From a virus: DNA of 32,968 nucleotides. Of the stretch, positions 1-7,630 are shown piece by piece. A program made the position numbers and the translations under genes. The notes beneath the pieces were generated by a model. It did no database searches and was not told where the DNA came from. It saw only the letters and a program-made list of their open reading frames with translations. Position 1 is the stretch's first letter. Every line of letters starts with the position of its first letter. The DNA lies in the IMG/VR virus record IMGVR_UViG_3300017714_000071, positions 1 through 32,968 of that record; one strand, given 5' to 3'.

Positions 1-69
1 GAGGAGGGACCACGCCGAAGAAGCACGCATACACGGTATTGTCCGTCCATTTTAGGAAAAAAAATTTTC

Positions 70-94
70 GGGGGGGGTGGGGTAGGGGGGCGGG
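70..94 (+). other. G-quadruplex motif
   Basis: Four G tracts of 8, 4, 6 and 3 bases are separated by loops of one or two bases (T, TA, C). This fits the canonical four-tract G-quadruplex rule with very short loops, which usually gives stable folds. It is preceded by an A-rich/T-rich stretch (56-68). No gene overlaps it. Confidence 0.6.
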
Positions 95-250
95 TGATCG
101 CTCGTCTCGCTCGAAATACGAGGGTTCTGCGGGGTTTTGTTTGGTTTCGGGGGAGTTCGTGCAACCTCGATCCCTCACTTGCCTTTGTGCGATGGCCGCC
201 TAGCGTAGCTTGCGGTCGGCTTGTGTAGTACGTGGGAGGCGTAGAGGTAG

Positions 251-283
251 AAATGTCCACTGTGTCCAACAGGACATTTTTTT
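251..283 (+). terminator. Hairpin with T-run, possible intrinsic terminator
   Basis: AAATGTCC (251-258) pairs perfectly with GGACATTT (272-279) across a 13-base loop, and the right arm runs into seven T. The form is that of an intrinsic terminator for rightward transcripts, though the stem is AT-rich. The same ATGTCC/GGACAT core recurs at 323-328 and 505-510, so it may instead be a repeated protein-binding site. Confidence 0.35.
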
Positions 284-351
284 ACAGACGTAAGTCCTTG
301 CTACATAAGCGTTTAAACTAAAGGACATATATAGAGTGTTTTTAATGTTAG

Positions 352-413
352 ACCCTAAGACTATGTACTATTTTACACCACCTATCATTGGGTGGCAGTA
401 CATAGTTTAGGGT
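352..413. repeat. Long inverted repeat (cruciform or hairpin)
   Basis: The left arm (352-369) and right arm (397-413) are reverse complements over 17 bp, with a single bulged G at 359. Inside, CCACC (378-382) pairs with GGTGG (391-395) around an eight-base loop. No T-run follows, so it does not look like a terminator. A recognition site for replication or packaging proteins, or an operator, would fit. Confidence 0.65.
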
Positions 414-626
414 GCTAAGGTGAAACAGCGTAAAGCGTCCTCGCAATACACTGCCGACAAAGGTTTCACCCCGCAAATTACCGAGCGAAGTCCCCCATCA
501 AAAAATGTCCGTTCTCGCAACAGTTGACATTCCTTAGCTCTGCAACGGTAGCGAGGTCGGCGGTGCCGTGTGCAGGGCAGTGATGGTTGTGTGGTATCGG
601 GGTTTCCACGAGCTCGGCGAACCCAG

Positions 627-644
627 ACATTATGTCATAATATC
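627..644. promoter_or_regulatory. Operator-like palindrome
   Basis: ATTATG-T-CATAAT (629-641) is a perfect 6-1-6 palindrome in the gene-free region, with outer bases GA/TC also matching. Such dyads are typical of dimeric repressor sites. No repressor gene is recognised in the window, and no clear promoter was identified beside it, so the function is only inferred. Confidence 0.35.
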
Positions 645-793
645 AGTCTTTCCCCTTGTGATAATGGCAGGATAATGGTCATATATTAGTAAGAGAAAAA
701 ACAGTTTAAACGAGTCTTAGGCCGAACATGGACTGACCTCCAGACGACAAGCAGTTTCTCTCTATAGAACTGTGGCAGGCACGAATGACTCAT

Positions 794-898
794 TGGGCAG
801 TGAGGCTTACGAGCCCTCTGGCGGGTTAGAGCCTCCGGCTAAAGACCGAGCTCCCCGCCTGCCCAGTCTTACAAAGTGACAGACTAGGGGGATACCCC
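794..898 (+). ncRNA. Candidate structured leader RNA (three-way junction)
   Basis: TGGGCAG (794-800) pairs with CTGCCCA (859-865) as a closing stem. Inside are a short hairpin GGCT-TACG-AGCC (804-815, UACG loop) and a long extended hairpin 820-859. In the latter, GGCGGG pairs with CCCGCC, GAGC with GCTC and CGG with CCG around a seven-base loop; base 859 can join either stem. A tight GGGG-GATA-CCCC hairpin follows (887-898), then the hairpin at 901-934. It ends about 65 bases before the first late gene. It could be a leader controlling late transcription (as antitermination RNAs do in some lambdoid phages) or a stand-alone RNA. No known RNA family was recognised. Confidence 0.35.
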
Positions 899-900
899 GA

Positions 901-934
901 ACAGCCGAACCCTCCAGCGGCCTGTCTGTTTTTT
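901..934 (+). terminator. Intrinsic-terminator-like hairpin before the late operon
   Basis: ACAG-CCG (901-907) pairs with CGG-c-CTGT (918-925, one bulged C) around a ten-base loop. Three bases later comes a run of six T (929-934). It lies only 30 bases before the first late gene, so it would end transcripts carrying the folded RNA just upstream unless it is bypassed. Confidence 0.45.
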
Positions 935-964
935 GAACTTGGGGCTTTGGATAAGGTGGTTTAA

Positions 965-1366
965 ATGAAAAGTGAAGAAGAGATTCGAGAGGCTGCGAAA
1001 GCAAAGTCTTCCGCAATTAAAGCGGGACAACGCCTTAAGCATGCTATCCCAGAATGGAAGTCCTCTGTTCGCGTTGCCAAAAACATATACTATACCAACC
1101 AAGGCAGATACAGAGTTAAGTACAAAGGTACTTGGCTTGGCTCTTTCTATACCCTTGAAGGTGCAAAAAGCGGGCTGCAAATGGAAAAAGATAAATCTCT
1201 ACTTATGCAAGTTAACCAAAAAATAGAAGAGCTCAAGAGTTTATTTGATCAAGAAGAAGAAGAACTTCAGGAAGCCTTGTCTTTTCTCCGCGACAGAAAG
1301 CGTAAGGAATTGGACGCACTTTGCTTAGAGGCAGGATATCTCATGGAACAAATTAGCAACACCTAG
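965..1366 (+). CDS. AP2-like/coiled-coil protein of unknown role
   Basis: A 133-residue protein, first gene of the rightward operon. Residues about 41-70 (YRVKYKG..LGSF.TLEGA) resemble the three-strand DNA-binding fold of AP2-like and phage integrase-arm domains, in which a basic sheet is followed by an alanine-containing helix. Residues about 75-130 are charged and predicted to form a coiled coil. A site AAGGTGG sits six bases before the ATG. Its place three genes before the large terminase makes a small-terminase or DNA-recognition role imaginable, since no small terminase is otherwise seen, but the sequence does not prove this. Confidence 0.6.
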   Translation: MKSEEEIREAAKAKSSAIKAGQRLKHAIPEWKSSVRVAKNIYYTNQGRYRVKYKGTWLGSFYTLEGAKSGLQMEKDKSLLMQVNQKIEELKSLFDQEEEELQEALSFLRDRKRKELDALCLEAGYLMEQISNT

Positions 1367-1395
1367 ATTTTTAGAATTATATTCGGAGTACGTAA

Positions 1396-2658
1396 ATGCG
1401 GAACAAGTTACTTACAGCAGTTCTTCTAGCTTTAGCCTTATCAGCTGGCTGCTCATTTAACGCAGGGATTACTCGCGGAGATGAGCCTCGCACCGTACTT
1501 TTCGACAGAGACAACATGCGGAAAGCTATGGGGTCTACAGTCCGAATCAGGGCTTACAACTCAAAGGGTACGATTCTATGGATGGGGTCTGGCAATGTGT
1601 ATAAAAAAGAAAACAATAGGCTTTATATACTTAGTAACCAGCATGTCTGCAGTAACCCAAAAGGAAGAATTACTTGCGAGTTTGTAGTCGATGGGAAAAG
1701 ACTAGGGGAATACAAAGCACGCACCGACCTTTGCGTACAGGAAAACGGAGTCGATGTTGCCGTAGTCTCTCTACCCCAAGGCGATACACTAAAAGACGTT
1801 CCCGCTGTACCTATAAAACTGGATGAGGTAAAAATTGGCGATGAAATGTTCCACTGCGGGTGCGACAATGGCAGGCCACAAAACTCTCAGCTGGGTGAAA
1901 TACTAGACGTAAGTACAAATCATTTCTTGTTTTGGCCTTCCGCTTACGCAGGCGACTCAGGATCTGCAATCGTACAATTCGATCAGGAGGGATCGCCTTA
2001 CATAGTAGGGCTAGTAGCATGGCAGACAGGCTACAAAGGGGAGTCCGTGGGGATGGCTATGAAATCAAAAGTTGTTCTGGATGTGTTAAAAGGTGGGAAC
2101 ATCCCAGAGTTACCTGAAGCTGGAGACGTACCACCTTCTTCTCTTGAATCAAGAAAGCTAATACAAGGTCTACTCGAAAAGCTGCGAGAGCTCAGGGAAG
2201 AGACCCAAAGAGAAAGAGGGCTACTGCTAGACAGACTTTCTAAAATCCAAACAGAAACTGAGCTCCAAAAAACTGAAGTACAATTATTTAGGGACAGATT
2301 CGATAGATGGAAAAAAGACACAGAAGATAATTTTGGGCAAATTGAAGATAAAACCGAAGGACTGCAAGATAGAATATTAGGTCAATTCACTGTAATAAAG
2401 CAGATGATTGAAATAGCGAAATGGTCTTTCTATGCTTTAGTAGCCGCACTACTCGTAAGTATATTTGCAGGCCAAGGATGGTTAACTAGAGTCATAGTTA
2501 CAATATTTAAAGTAGCGTTTAACTGCGTGAAAGGTTCGGTAGCAATTATATTTGACGCTATCAATACACCAATTAAAAAAACCAATAGTCCATCGGAGGC
2601 ACTGGACAATCTCAGAGAGGAGATTGAAGATGCCTTTGAAGATGACTCCCCTGACTAA
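1396..2658 (+). CDS. Trypsin-like serine protease with lipoprotein leader and coiled coil
   Basis: A 420-residue protein. Residues 1-19 form a basic then hydrophobic leader ending LSAGC, a lipobox-like site with Cys19. Residues about 40-235 carry a trypsin-fold protease: His83 in LSNQHVC, Asp120 in VDVAVVSL and Ser188 in GDSGSA match the catalytic triad. Residues about 250-330 form a long charged coiled coil, and about 344-358 a membrane segment, followed by another hydrophobic stretch (363-388) and an acidic tail. It is probably exported and membrane-attached. Ribosome site GGAG precedes the ATG. The protein is odd for a phage late operon. It could act in superinfection exclusion, envelope remodelling or lysis, but none is shown. 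The next gene starts inside its 3' end. Confidence 0.75.
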   Translation: MRNKLLTAVLLALALSAGCSFNAGITRGDEPRTVLFDRDNMRKAMGSTVRIRAYNSKGTILWMGSGNVYKKENNRLYILSNQHVCSNPKGRITCEFVVDGKRLGEYKARTDLCVQENGVDVAVVSLPQGDTLKDVPAVPIKLDEVKIGDEMFHCGCDNGRPQNSQLGEILDVSTNHFLFWPSAYAGDSGSAIVQFDQEGSPYIVGLVAWQTGYKGESVGMAMKSKVVLDVLKGGNIPELPEAGDVPPSSLESRKLIQGLLEKLRELREETQRERGLLLDRLSKIQTETELQKTEVQLFRDRFDRWKKDTEDNFGQIEDKTEGLQDRILGQFTVIKQMIEIAKWSFYALVAALLVSIFAGQGWLTRVIVTIFKVAFNCVKGSVAIIFDAINTPIKKTNSPSEALDNLREEIEDAFEDDSPD

Positions 2659-2992
2659 AGAAAAAATTCAAGCGGCATACCCCCAAGGAATAGTTGGAGT
2701 GTATGCCATTGGTTTTAGGGAGTGGCCTAATTTAGTTTACTTTGGGTCAAGTAAAAACATCAGGGCTCGCTTACTAAGCCATGCCAATGCACTTAGAAAA
2801 AACAAACATAAGAACCATAAACTTTCGAAACTATATCCAAGATACAAAGGATCATGTTTTTGTGTACTCGTAAAAGAGTGCGTTTCTGAAGACGAAGCAC
2901 GTAACCATGAACAGGTGTGCATCGACTTTGACCCAAGAGGAAAACTTAACGTAGACAAGTCAGTCGTAAGATACACAAGAAAGAGAAACTAA
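2630..2992 (+). CDS. GIY-YIG endonuclease-like protein
   Basis: A 120-residue protein. The start at 2630 was chosen because GAGGAG lies seven to eight bases upstream; the frame is open further upstream but without a site. The GIY-YIG core is visible: GVY (23-25), YFG (37-39), Arg45/Arg47 with His51, and Glu94 as the metal-binding acid in RNHEQ. The domain fills the whole protein, and no separate DNA-binding domain is present. It overlaps the protease gene by 29 bases. Free-standing GIY-YIG or HNH nucleases near terminases are common in phages, where they can be homing enzymes or help packaging. Which applies here is unknown. Confidence 0.75.
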   Translation: MPLKMTPLTKEKIQAAYPQGIVGVYAIGFREWPNLVYFGSSKNIRARLLSHANALRKNKHKNHKLSKLYPRYKGSCFCVLVKECVSEDEARNHEQVCIDFDPRGKLNVDKSVVRYTRKRN

Positions 2993-2993
2993 C

Positions 2994-3410
2994 ATGGCAA
3001 ACTACACAATCACTTCAGGTAGCGTATCAATTGCAGAAGCAACGGCACGCCCTTCAGTTGTACAGGTTGGCGAAGCTGTTACAGAAGGTCAAGCCCTATA
3101 CCTTAAAACATCAGACAGCAAATATTACAAAGCAGATTCTACTTCAGCTGCTAAAGCATCGGTGGTAGGTATTGTAGTTTCTCCCGCCTCTACAAATGGC
3201 TACGCTTTAATCCAAAGCAATAAAAAAGTGGTCATCGGCGCAACAGTCGTAGCCGGAGATCCAATCTATTTAAGTGCTACAGCTGGAGGCGGAAACATCT
3301 GCCCGCACGCCGACCTAGCCTCCACGAACTATGTCACGCAAATTGGACATGCAGTTAGCACTTCAGAAGTTTTAATTGACATTACGGCACTTGGAGTTCA
3401 GGTAGCCTAA
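2994..3410 (+). CDS. Putative capsid decoration protein (DUF2190-like)
   Basis: A 138-residue beta-rich protein without charged clusters, lacking a leader. The repeated pattern of 'vqvGeaVteGqalYl...vvGIvvs......viiqs.kkvviGatvvaGdpiYlSat' resembles the small beta-barrel of DUF2190/capsid cement proteins that bind the outside of phage heads. The start follows the nuclease gene by one base. Decoration genes normally sit next to the major capsid gene; here the gene is upstream of the terminase, so a head or tail fibre base is an alternative. The family call rests on pattern only. Confidence 0.5.
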   Translation: MANYTITSGSVSIAEATARPSVVQVGEAVTEGQALYLKTSDSKYYKADSTSAAKASVVGIVVSPASTNGYALIQSNKKVVIGATVVAGDPIYLSATAGGGNICPHADLASTNYVTQIGHAVSTSEVLIDITALGVQVA

Positions 3411-3425
3411 TAAGGAGTAGGCCAC

Positions 3426-5573
3426 ATGAACGGTTATGACACAGGAGCCGACAGAAAACAGAATTTAAGACGTAGAGCCCAAGACCTTGCGAATTGGGAT
3501 TACTACGAAAGAATAATTAAGAGGCCAGACAATCTCGACAGAAGGCTAGAATGCTCTAAGAGTTTTCAAACTTTTTGCGAAACCTACGGGGCTGAATCAT
3601 TTAGCCTTGCTTGGTCTCCAGCTCACCTTGAGTGTATAGAAAAAATCGAAGCATCTACACTTAAGTCGGAGTCTTTCGCACTTGCTTTACCTCGCGGATC
3701 TGGAAAGTCTACACTGTGTCATTGGGCTATGATTTGGTCTCTACTTAACGGTCATGTTGAGTATGCGTTATATGTTGCTGCAGACAAAGGAGCTTCTAGT
3801 GCTCGACTCGGCAACATTAAAACAACTTTGAGATTTAATGAGCTCTTAGCAGAAGACTACCCAGAAATAATCCAACCCATTAAATGGTGTAACGGAGAGG
3901 CGAGAAAAGCTGGTGGTCAGATGTTCCACGAAGAGACGACTGAAGTTCGATGGGGCTCGGATAGGTTAATATTCCCCACGCTGCAAAAGTTTGAAGATTA
4001 TGCACCGTGGATTGAAAATGTAGGGAATGGCTTTGGGGGCATACTCGACTTCGCATCTATGGAGTCTGGGCTGAGAGGTAAAGCAATAGAGAAGCCTGAC
4101 GGAAGTGTAATACGACCCCAGCTCGCAGTAGTAGACGACCCGCAAACCAGAGAGTCTGCAGCAAGCCCCGCCCAAGTAAAAAAGAGAATGGATATCTTGG
4201 CCGGAGACATTGGATACCTAGGATCACCTGAGCGTCCTTGTGGAGTTTTAGTCCCCACTACAATTGTCTATGAAGACGATTTATCGGATCAACTGATGGA
4301 TCATGAAAAAATGCCACAGTACAAAGGTATACGATACGGAGCTCTAGACAAGATGCCTTGGGAAGAAGCGGACACCCCAGAGGAGGAGCAAAAAATTACT
4401 GACTGGTGGGAAAATGAATACAGAGAAGTCAAGCGATTCGACTTGCTAGATGGGACTAATCACGCAAACAAACTATACGAAGATAACAGGCATTGGGCGG
4501 ACGGTAAGACCAAGGCACTTTGGGAAGAGCGTAAAAACGAAGACGAAATAAGTGCCATACAGAACTGCATGAACCTTTACCTTAGAGACCAAGAAGCGTT
4601 TTTTGCCGAGTTCATGAACCAGCCCTCCCCTGTTCAGATAGGGATGAAGGTTAAACTCAAAACAGAAGATATCCTTAACCGTCAGATTAACATCAGCAAA
4701 AATACAGTGCCTGCCGGTTTTGATTGCATAACTGTATTCGCAGACATATCAATGAAATGTCTGTGGTACTCGATAGTGGCATTCAAAAAAAATTCATTTA
4801 AAGGCCACATTATGAATGCAGGCGTATGGCCTGACCAAAGCAAAACATATGTCACTTTAAGTGGCGTAAAGAGAACTATCCACAACCGATACCCAGACCT
4901 TGAGTACTCGGCTGCGTTAATCTCTGGGCTAGACGATTTTGTGACAGAAGTTCTCAGCATTGATTTTAAAGACGAAGCAGGAAACTCAGTAAACGTAAAT
5001 GCAATCGGCATTGACTGCGGGTGGGGATCAGAGCACGAAACTGTACTTCAATTTTGCAGAAGGCATGTGCATAAGCGAATGCTTTTTCCAATGAAAGGCT
5101 GGGGTTCTACTCCGCTAAAGAAGCCCCTCGTAGACCCAGAAAAAAAGCATAACGTACCTTGCTCGTTAGCAGGTCAATGGAAAATGTCTCCAAATCAGTA
5201 CGGCGTAAATTTAATTATTTCAGACTCTAACATGTGGAAAAGCCGAGTCGATAATGCTCTTAGAGCTCCATTGGATTCTGGGTCTTCCCTGTCAATTTAC
5301 GGGGGGAAGGACGCAAGAGGGCGAACCCCAAATCTTCAGATGCTTGCAGAGCAAATGACAGCCGAAGAAGGTGTTTTGGTTGAGGGCGGAGGACGGAAGA
5401 TAGAACAGTGGAAAGTTAGTGTCGTTGGCAGAGACAACCACCTGTTTGATACAGTCGTAGGGTGTTACGTCCTTGCCTGCGTAAAGGGAGCTGAAGTCCA
5501 GAACGATGTTATGTCTCAGAAACTGAGAGCAAAAAAGAGAAGAAAGAAGCGGAGGCGTTATGTCCAAGAATAG
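3426..5573 (+). CDS. terL: Terminase large subunit, GpA-like
   Basis: A 715-residue packaging motor and nuclease that cuts concatemeric DNA and pumps it into proheads. The ATPase shows Walker A PRGSGKST (89-96) and Walker B AVVDDP (234-239). The C-terminal nuclease has acidic residues Asp440 (TVFADIS), Asp530 (IGIDCG) and Asp675 in NHLFD. The last resembles the RNHxLD motif of the lambda GpA family. The tail (703-711) is strongly basic, KKRRKKRRR. The ATG follows the ribosome site AAGGAGTAGG. The length is slightly above lambda gpA (641). A small subunit is not recognised nearby, although in the GpA family it normally precedes this gene. Confidence 0.93.
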   Translation: MNGYDTGADRKQNLRRRAQDLANWDYYERIIKRPDNLDRRLECSKSFQTFCETYGAESFSLAWSPAHLECIEKIEASTLKSESFALALPRGSGKSTLCHWAMIWSLLNGHVEYALYVAADKGASSARLGNIKTTLRFNELLAEDYPEIIQPIKWCNGEARKAGGQMFHEETTEVRWGSDRLIFPTLQKFEDYAPWIENVGNGFGGILDFASMESGLRGKAIEKPDGSVIRPQLAVVDDPQTRESAASPAQVKKRMDILAGDIGYLGSPERPCGVLVPTTIVYEDDLSDQLMDHEKMPQYKGIRYGALDKMPWEEADTPEEEQKITDWWENEYREVKRFDLLDGTNHANKLYEDNRHWADGKTKALWEERKNEDEISAIQNCMNLYLRDQEAFFAEFMNQPSPVQIGMKVKLKTEDILNRQINISKNTVPAGFDCITVFADISMKCLWYSIVAFKKNSFKGHIMNAGVWPDQSKTYVTLSGVKRTIHNRYPDLEYSAALISGLDDFVTEVLSIDFKDEAGNSVNVNAIGIDCGWGSEHETVLQFCRRHVHKRMLFPMKGWGSTPLKKPLVDPEKKHNVPCSLAGQWKMSPNQYGVNLIISDSNMWKSRVDNALRAPLDSGSSLSIYGGKDARGRTPNLQMLAEQMTAEEGVLVEGGGRKIEQWKVSVVGRDNHLFDTVVGCYVLACVKGAEVQNDVMSQKLRAKKRRKKRRRYVQE

Positions 5574-5766
5574 CTGTCTTAAGTGCGGTGCAAAAAAGCA
5601 CACAAAACTAGCACCACCTGTGACCAGAGACGGGACAATACCTGACAAAGTGCAGAGAGTCCGGTGCGACAAATGTGGGCAGGTTAGATTTAATGTATTA
5701 AAACCTCGGAAGACGAAGGAAACAAAAGATGGGTCACATAGCAATAGTATCCCCGCAGATAGTTGA
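5560..5766 (+). CDS. Small zinc-ribbon protein
   Basis: A 68-residue basic protein with two CxxC pairs, CLKC (6-9) and CDKC (36-39), the layout of a zinc ribbon. It overlaps the end of terL by 14 bases and the tail-fibre start by 38 bases, so it is probably translated by coupling. Role unknown; a nucleic-acid-binding helper of the terminase is one possibility. Confidence 0.65.
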   Translation: MSKNSCLKCGAKKHTKLAPPVTRDGTIPDKVQRVRCDKCGQVRFNVLKPRKTKETKDGSHSNSIPADS

Positions 5767-7630
5767 TTCGACTTCTATCGGTCGCGATATATTAACAGCC
5801 GCAGATCAAGCCGCCGTACAAACTATCGTCGGCACTTCCGGTGTAAATGTCGCCGCCGATTACGTGTGGACTGGAGATCACACGTTTGATAAGACCGTAG
5901 TGCTTAAATCATCAAACTGGGATAGCGTAAATGGCATAATCAATCAACCTAGCATTTCAGGCTTTACGTTTTTAGCTTTCAACGGCAGCAACGTATTCCG
6001 AGCGTCTGCGATTGACTTTATACCAATGTCAAACAACACAAAGGCATTGGGTCGTTCTGACTTACGCTTTTCAGATGTTTTTGCAGTCGATGGAAATTTT
6101 TCAGGAGACGTTTCGGCAAATGCTTTTTCTGGTGACGGATCAGCCTTAACAAACCTACCCGCATCAAACCCATTTAACCAAACGCTTAACACAACCGATG
6201 ACCCTACTTTTGACGCACTGACTGTGACCTCCGTCGCAGGCGATGGAAGTGGTCTTACCAACCTTCCCAATCCGTTCAACCAAACGCTCAACACAACAAG
6301 CAATCCCACTTTTGCTGCGTTAACAGTTACCTCTGTCGCAGGAGATGGAAGTGGGTTGACTAACCTCCCGTCGAGTAACCCGTTCAACCAAACGCTTAAT
6401 ACAACAAGCAATCCCACTTTTGCTGCGTTAACAGTTACCTCTGTCGCAGGAGATGGAAGCGGTCTTACTGGAGTTCCAGCAAGCAACTTTTTCAACCAAT
6501 CATTAAATACAACCGATGACCCTACTTTTGACGCATTGACTGTAACCAGCGTTTCCGGCTCGGTAACAACTGCTTCAATAACGTCAGTCGGCAATATTGT
6601 GACGACCGTTCCTAGCAGCGGGCAGCTGCAGTTCTACTACGGTGCAAATCCAATGTACCTAGCTTCAGCGACCGAGTTTCGACCCGCTGGAGCGTCAACA
6701 CTTGTCGATCTTGGAAGCTCGACTAGACGATGGAACAATGCCTTCTGTGTCAATGGTTCATTTACTGGGAACGTCATCGCTGAAACCGGATCAGTTTTAA
6801 AAGTGTTTAACTTAGGCACTGAAGGAGACGATCACTTAGAGTATTTGCAGGGCAGGTGGATTGCCAATGACTTCTACCTCGGAACAAAAAGTCTAGGCGA
6901 TGGGGTTGCTCGATCTATTTACTTGCAGCACGACTCGCAAAACAGAGTTTTCATTGGGGCTTCCGAGGTTAAATTTTACCGCGCAATTCAGCCCTCTACC
7001 AATGGAACTATTGCTTGCGGAGACTCCAGCTTAAAGTGGTCAAACGTCCACTCAGTCGCAGGAACATTCACAGGCGATGTATCGGCAAATGCTTTTACAG
7101 GCGATGGTAGCGGATTAACAAACTTACCTTCGCCCACTGTAGCAAACGACTCCATTGACAGCCAACATTATGTTGACGGGTCTATCGACACAGCACATAT
7201 TGGCGACGATCAAGTAACCGCCGCAAAACTGGCAGACACCTCGGTAAGTGCGGGTTCATACACGAACGCAAGTATCACGGTGGACGCTCAGGGCAGGTTG
7301 ACGGCTGCTTCCAGTGGCACTGGTGGTGGCGGTGGCATTTCTGACATGAGGCTGAAAGATGACATATTTAATCTGGAAAACTCATTAGATCGGGTTATGA
7401 AAATCTTTCCAAGGAGTTTTGTCTGGAAAGATGGATACAGCAATGTCCACGACAACAAAGGAAAAGATTTCGGGTTTTTAGCTCAAGAAGTAGAGATTTC
7501 AGAACCAACTTTGGTGGGCAAGCACATGGACTATAAAACTGTCGAATATGAAAAATTTGTCCCGCTATTGGTTGGTGCAATAAAAGAGCTAAAGATAGAG
7601 ATAGAACAACTAAAGGGGAGCAAAAATTGA
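5729..7630 (+). CDS. Tail fibre with self-cleaving S74 chaperone domain
   Basis: A 633-residue protein. The N-terminal part (1-145) is probably the attachment region. Residues about 146-290 hold tandem 34-36-residue repeats of the pattern NPFNQTLNTT..PTF.ALTVTSVAGDGSGLTNLP, and the GDGSxLTNLP motif recurs near 450-470. The last 96 residues are an intramolecular chaperone (peptidase S74). Ser538 and Lys543, five apart as in the known Ser-Lys dyad of endosialidase-type chaperones, predict cleavage just before Ser538 after trimer folding. A coiled coil (about 612-628) ends it. AAGGA precedes the ATG. The location between terminase and portal, not after the tape measure, is unusual. Confidence 0.88.
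   Translation: MGHIAIVSPQIVDSTSIGRDILTAADQAAVQTIVGTSGVNVAADYVWTGDHTFDKTVVLKSSNWDSVNGIINQPSISGFTFLAFNGSNVFRASAIDFIPMSNNTKALGRSDLRFSDVFAVDGNFSGDVSANAFSGDGSALTNLPASNPFNQTLNTTDDPTFDALTVTSVAGDGSGLTNLPNPFNQTLNTTSNPTFAALTVTSVAGDGSGLTNLPSSNPFNQTLNTTSNPTFAALTVTSVAGDGSGLTGVPASNFFNQSLNTTDDPTFDALTVTSVSGSVTTASITSVGNIVTTVPSSGQLQFYYGANPMYLASATEFRPAGASTLVDLGSSTRRWNNAFCVNGSFTGNVIAETGSVLKVFNLGTEGDDHLEYLQGRWIANDFYLGTKSLGDGVARSIYLQHDSQNRVFIGASEVKFYRAIQPSTNGTIACGDSSLKWSNVHSVAGTFTGDVSANAFTGDGSGLTNLPSPTVANDSIDSQHYVDGSIDTAHIGDDQVTAAKLADTSVSAGSYTNASITVDAQGRLTAASSGTGGGGGISDMRLKDDIFNLENSLDRVMKIFPRSFVWKDGYSNVHDNKGKDFGFLAQEVEISEPTLVGKHMDYKTVEYEKFVPLLVGAIKELKIEIEQLKGSKN
6150..6560 (+). repeat. Tandem coding repeats in the tail fibre
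   Basis: Four copies of a unit of about 102-108 bases encode the fibre's repeat motif. Copies two and three share an identical stretch of about 59 bases (6293-6351 and 6401-6459, offset 108). This suggests recent duplication and makes the array prone to gain or loss of units. Confidence 0.8.

Larger units (their letters stand above)
1..964. other. Gene-free regulatory or packaging region
   Basis: No open frame here has a ribosome site and protein-like composition, so this 964-base stretch is treated as non-coding. It is unusually rich in structure for a compact phage genome. It has a G-tract cluster (70-94), a hairpin with T-run (251-283), a long imperfect cruciform (352-413), an 8-bp inverted repeat (419-426 with 463-470), a perfect 6-1-6 palindrome (629-641), a direct repeat GATAATGG (660-667, 671-678), two GTTTAAAC palindromes (311-318, 704-711), and a folded leader (794-934) ahead of the late operon. 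It lies upstream of the rightward operon, and if the molecule is circular it also lies behind the leftward operon's promoter end. Origin, packaging or control functions are possible; none is proven. Confidence 0.7.

Noticed and set aside
1-50. Possible gene start on the minus strand at base 50 running off the window
   Set aside because: Only 16 codons are visible and no ribosome site precedes the ATG; it cannot be judged.
521-552. TTGACA at 524-529 as a promoter -35 box
   Set aside because: No -10-like hexamer lies 15-19 bases downstream.
794-865. tRNA-like geometry: seven-pair closing stem spanning exactly 72 bases
   Set aside because: Neither strand gives a proper T-loop, five-pair T-stem or anticodon arm, so it is described as an unclassified folded RNA.
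884-1180. 98-codon frame on the minus strand across the leader and first gene
   Set aside because: It overlaps the well-supported gene at 965 and the terminator-like hairpin, with no ribosome site.
6150-6560. CRISPR-like direct repeats
   Set aside because: The repeats are in frame, code for a fibre motif and have no spacers of constant size with unrelated sequence.
5944-6594. 216-codon open frame on the minus strand
   Set aside because: It mirrors the tail fibre repeats; no ribosome site, and repeated composition comes from the coding repeats on the other strand.
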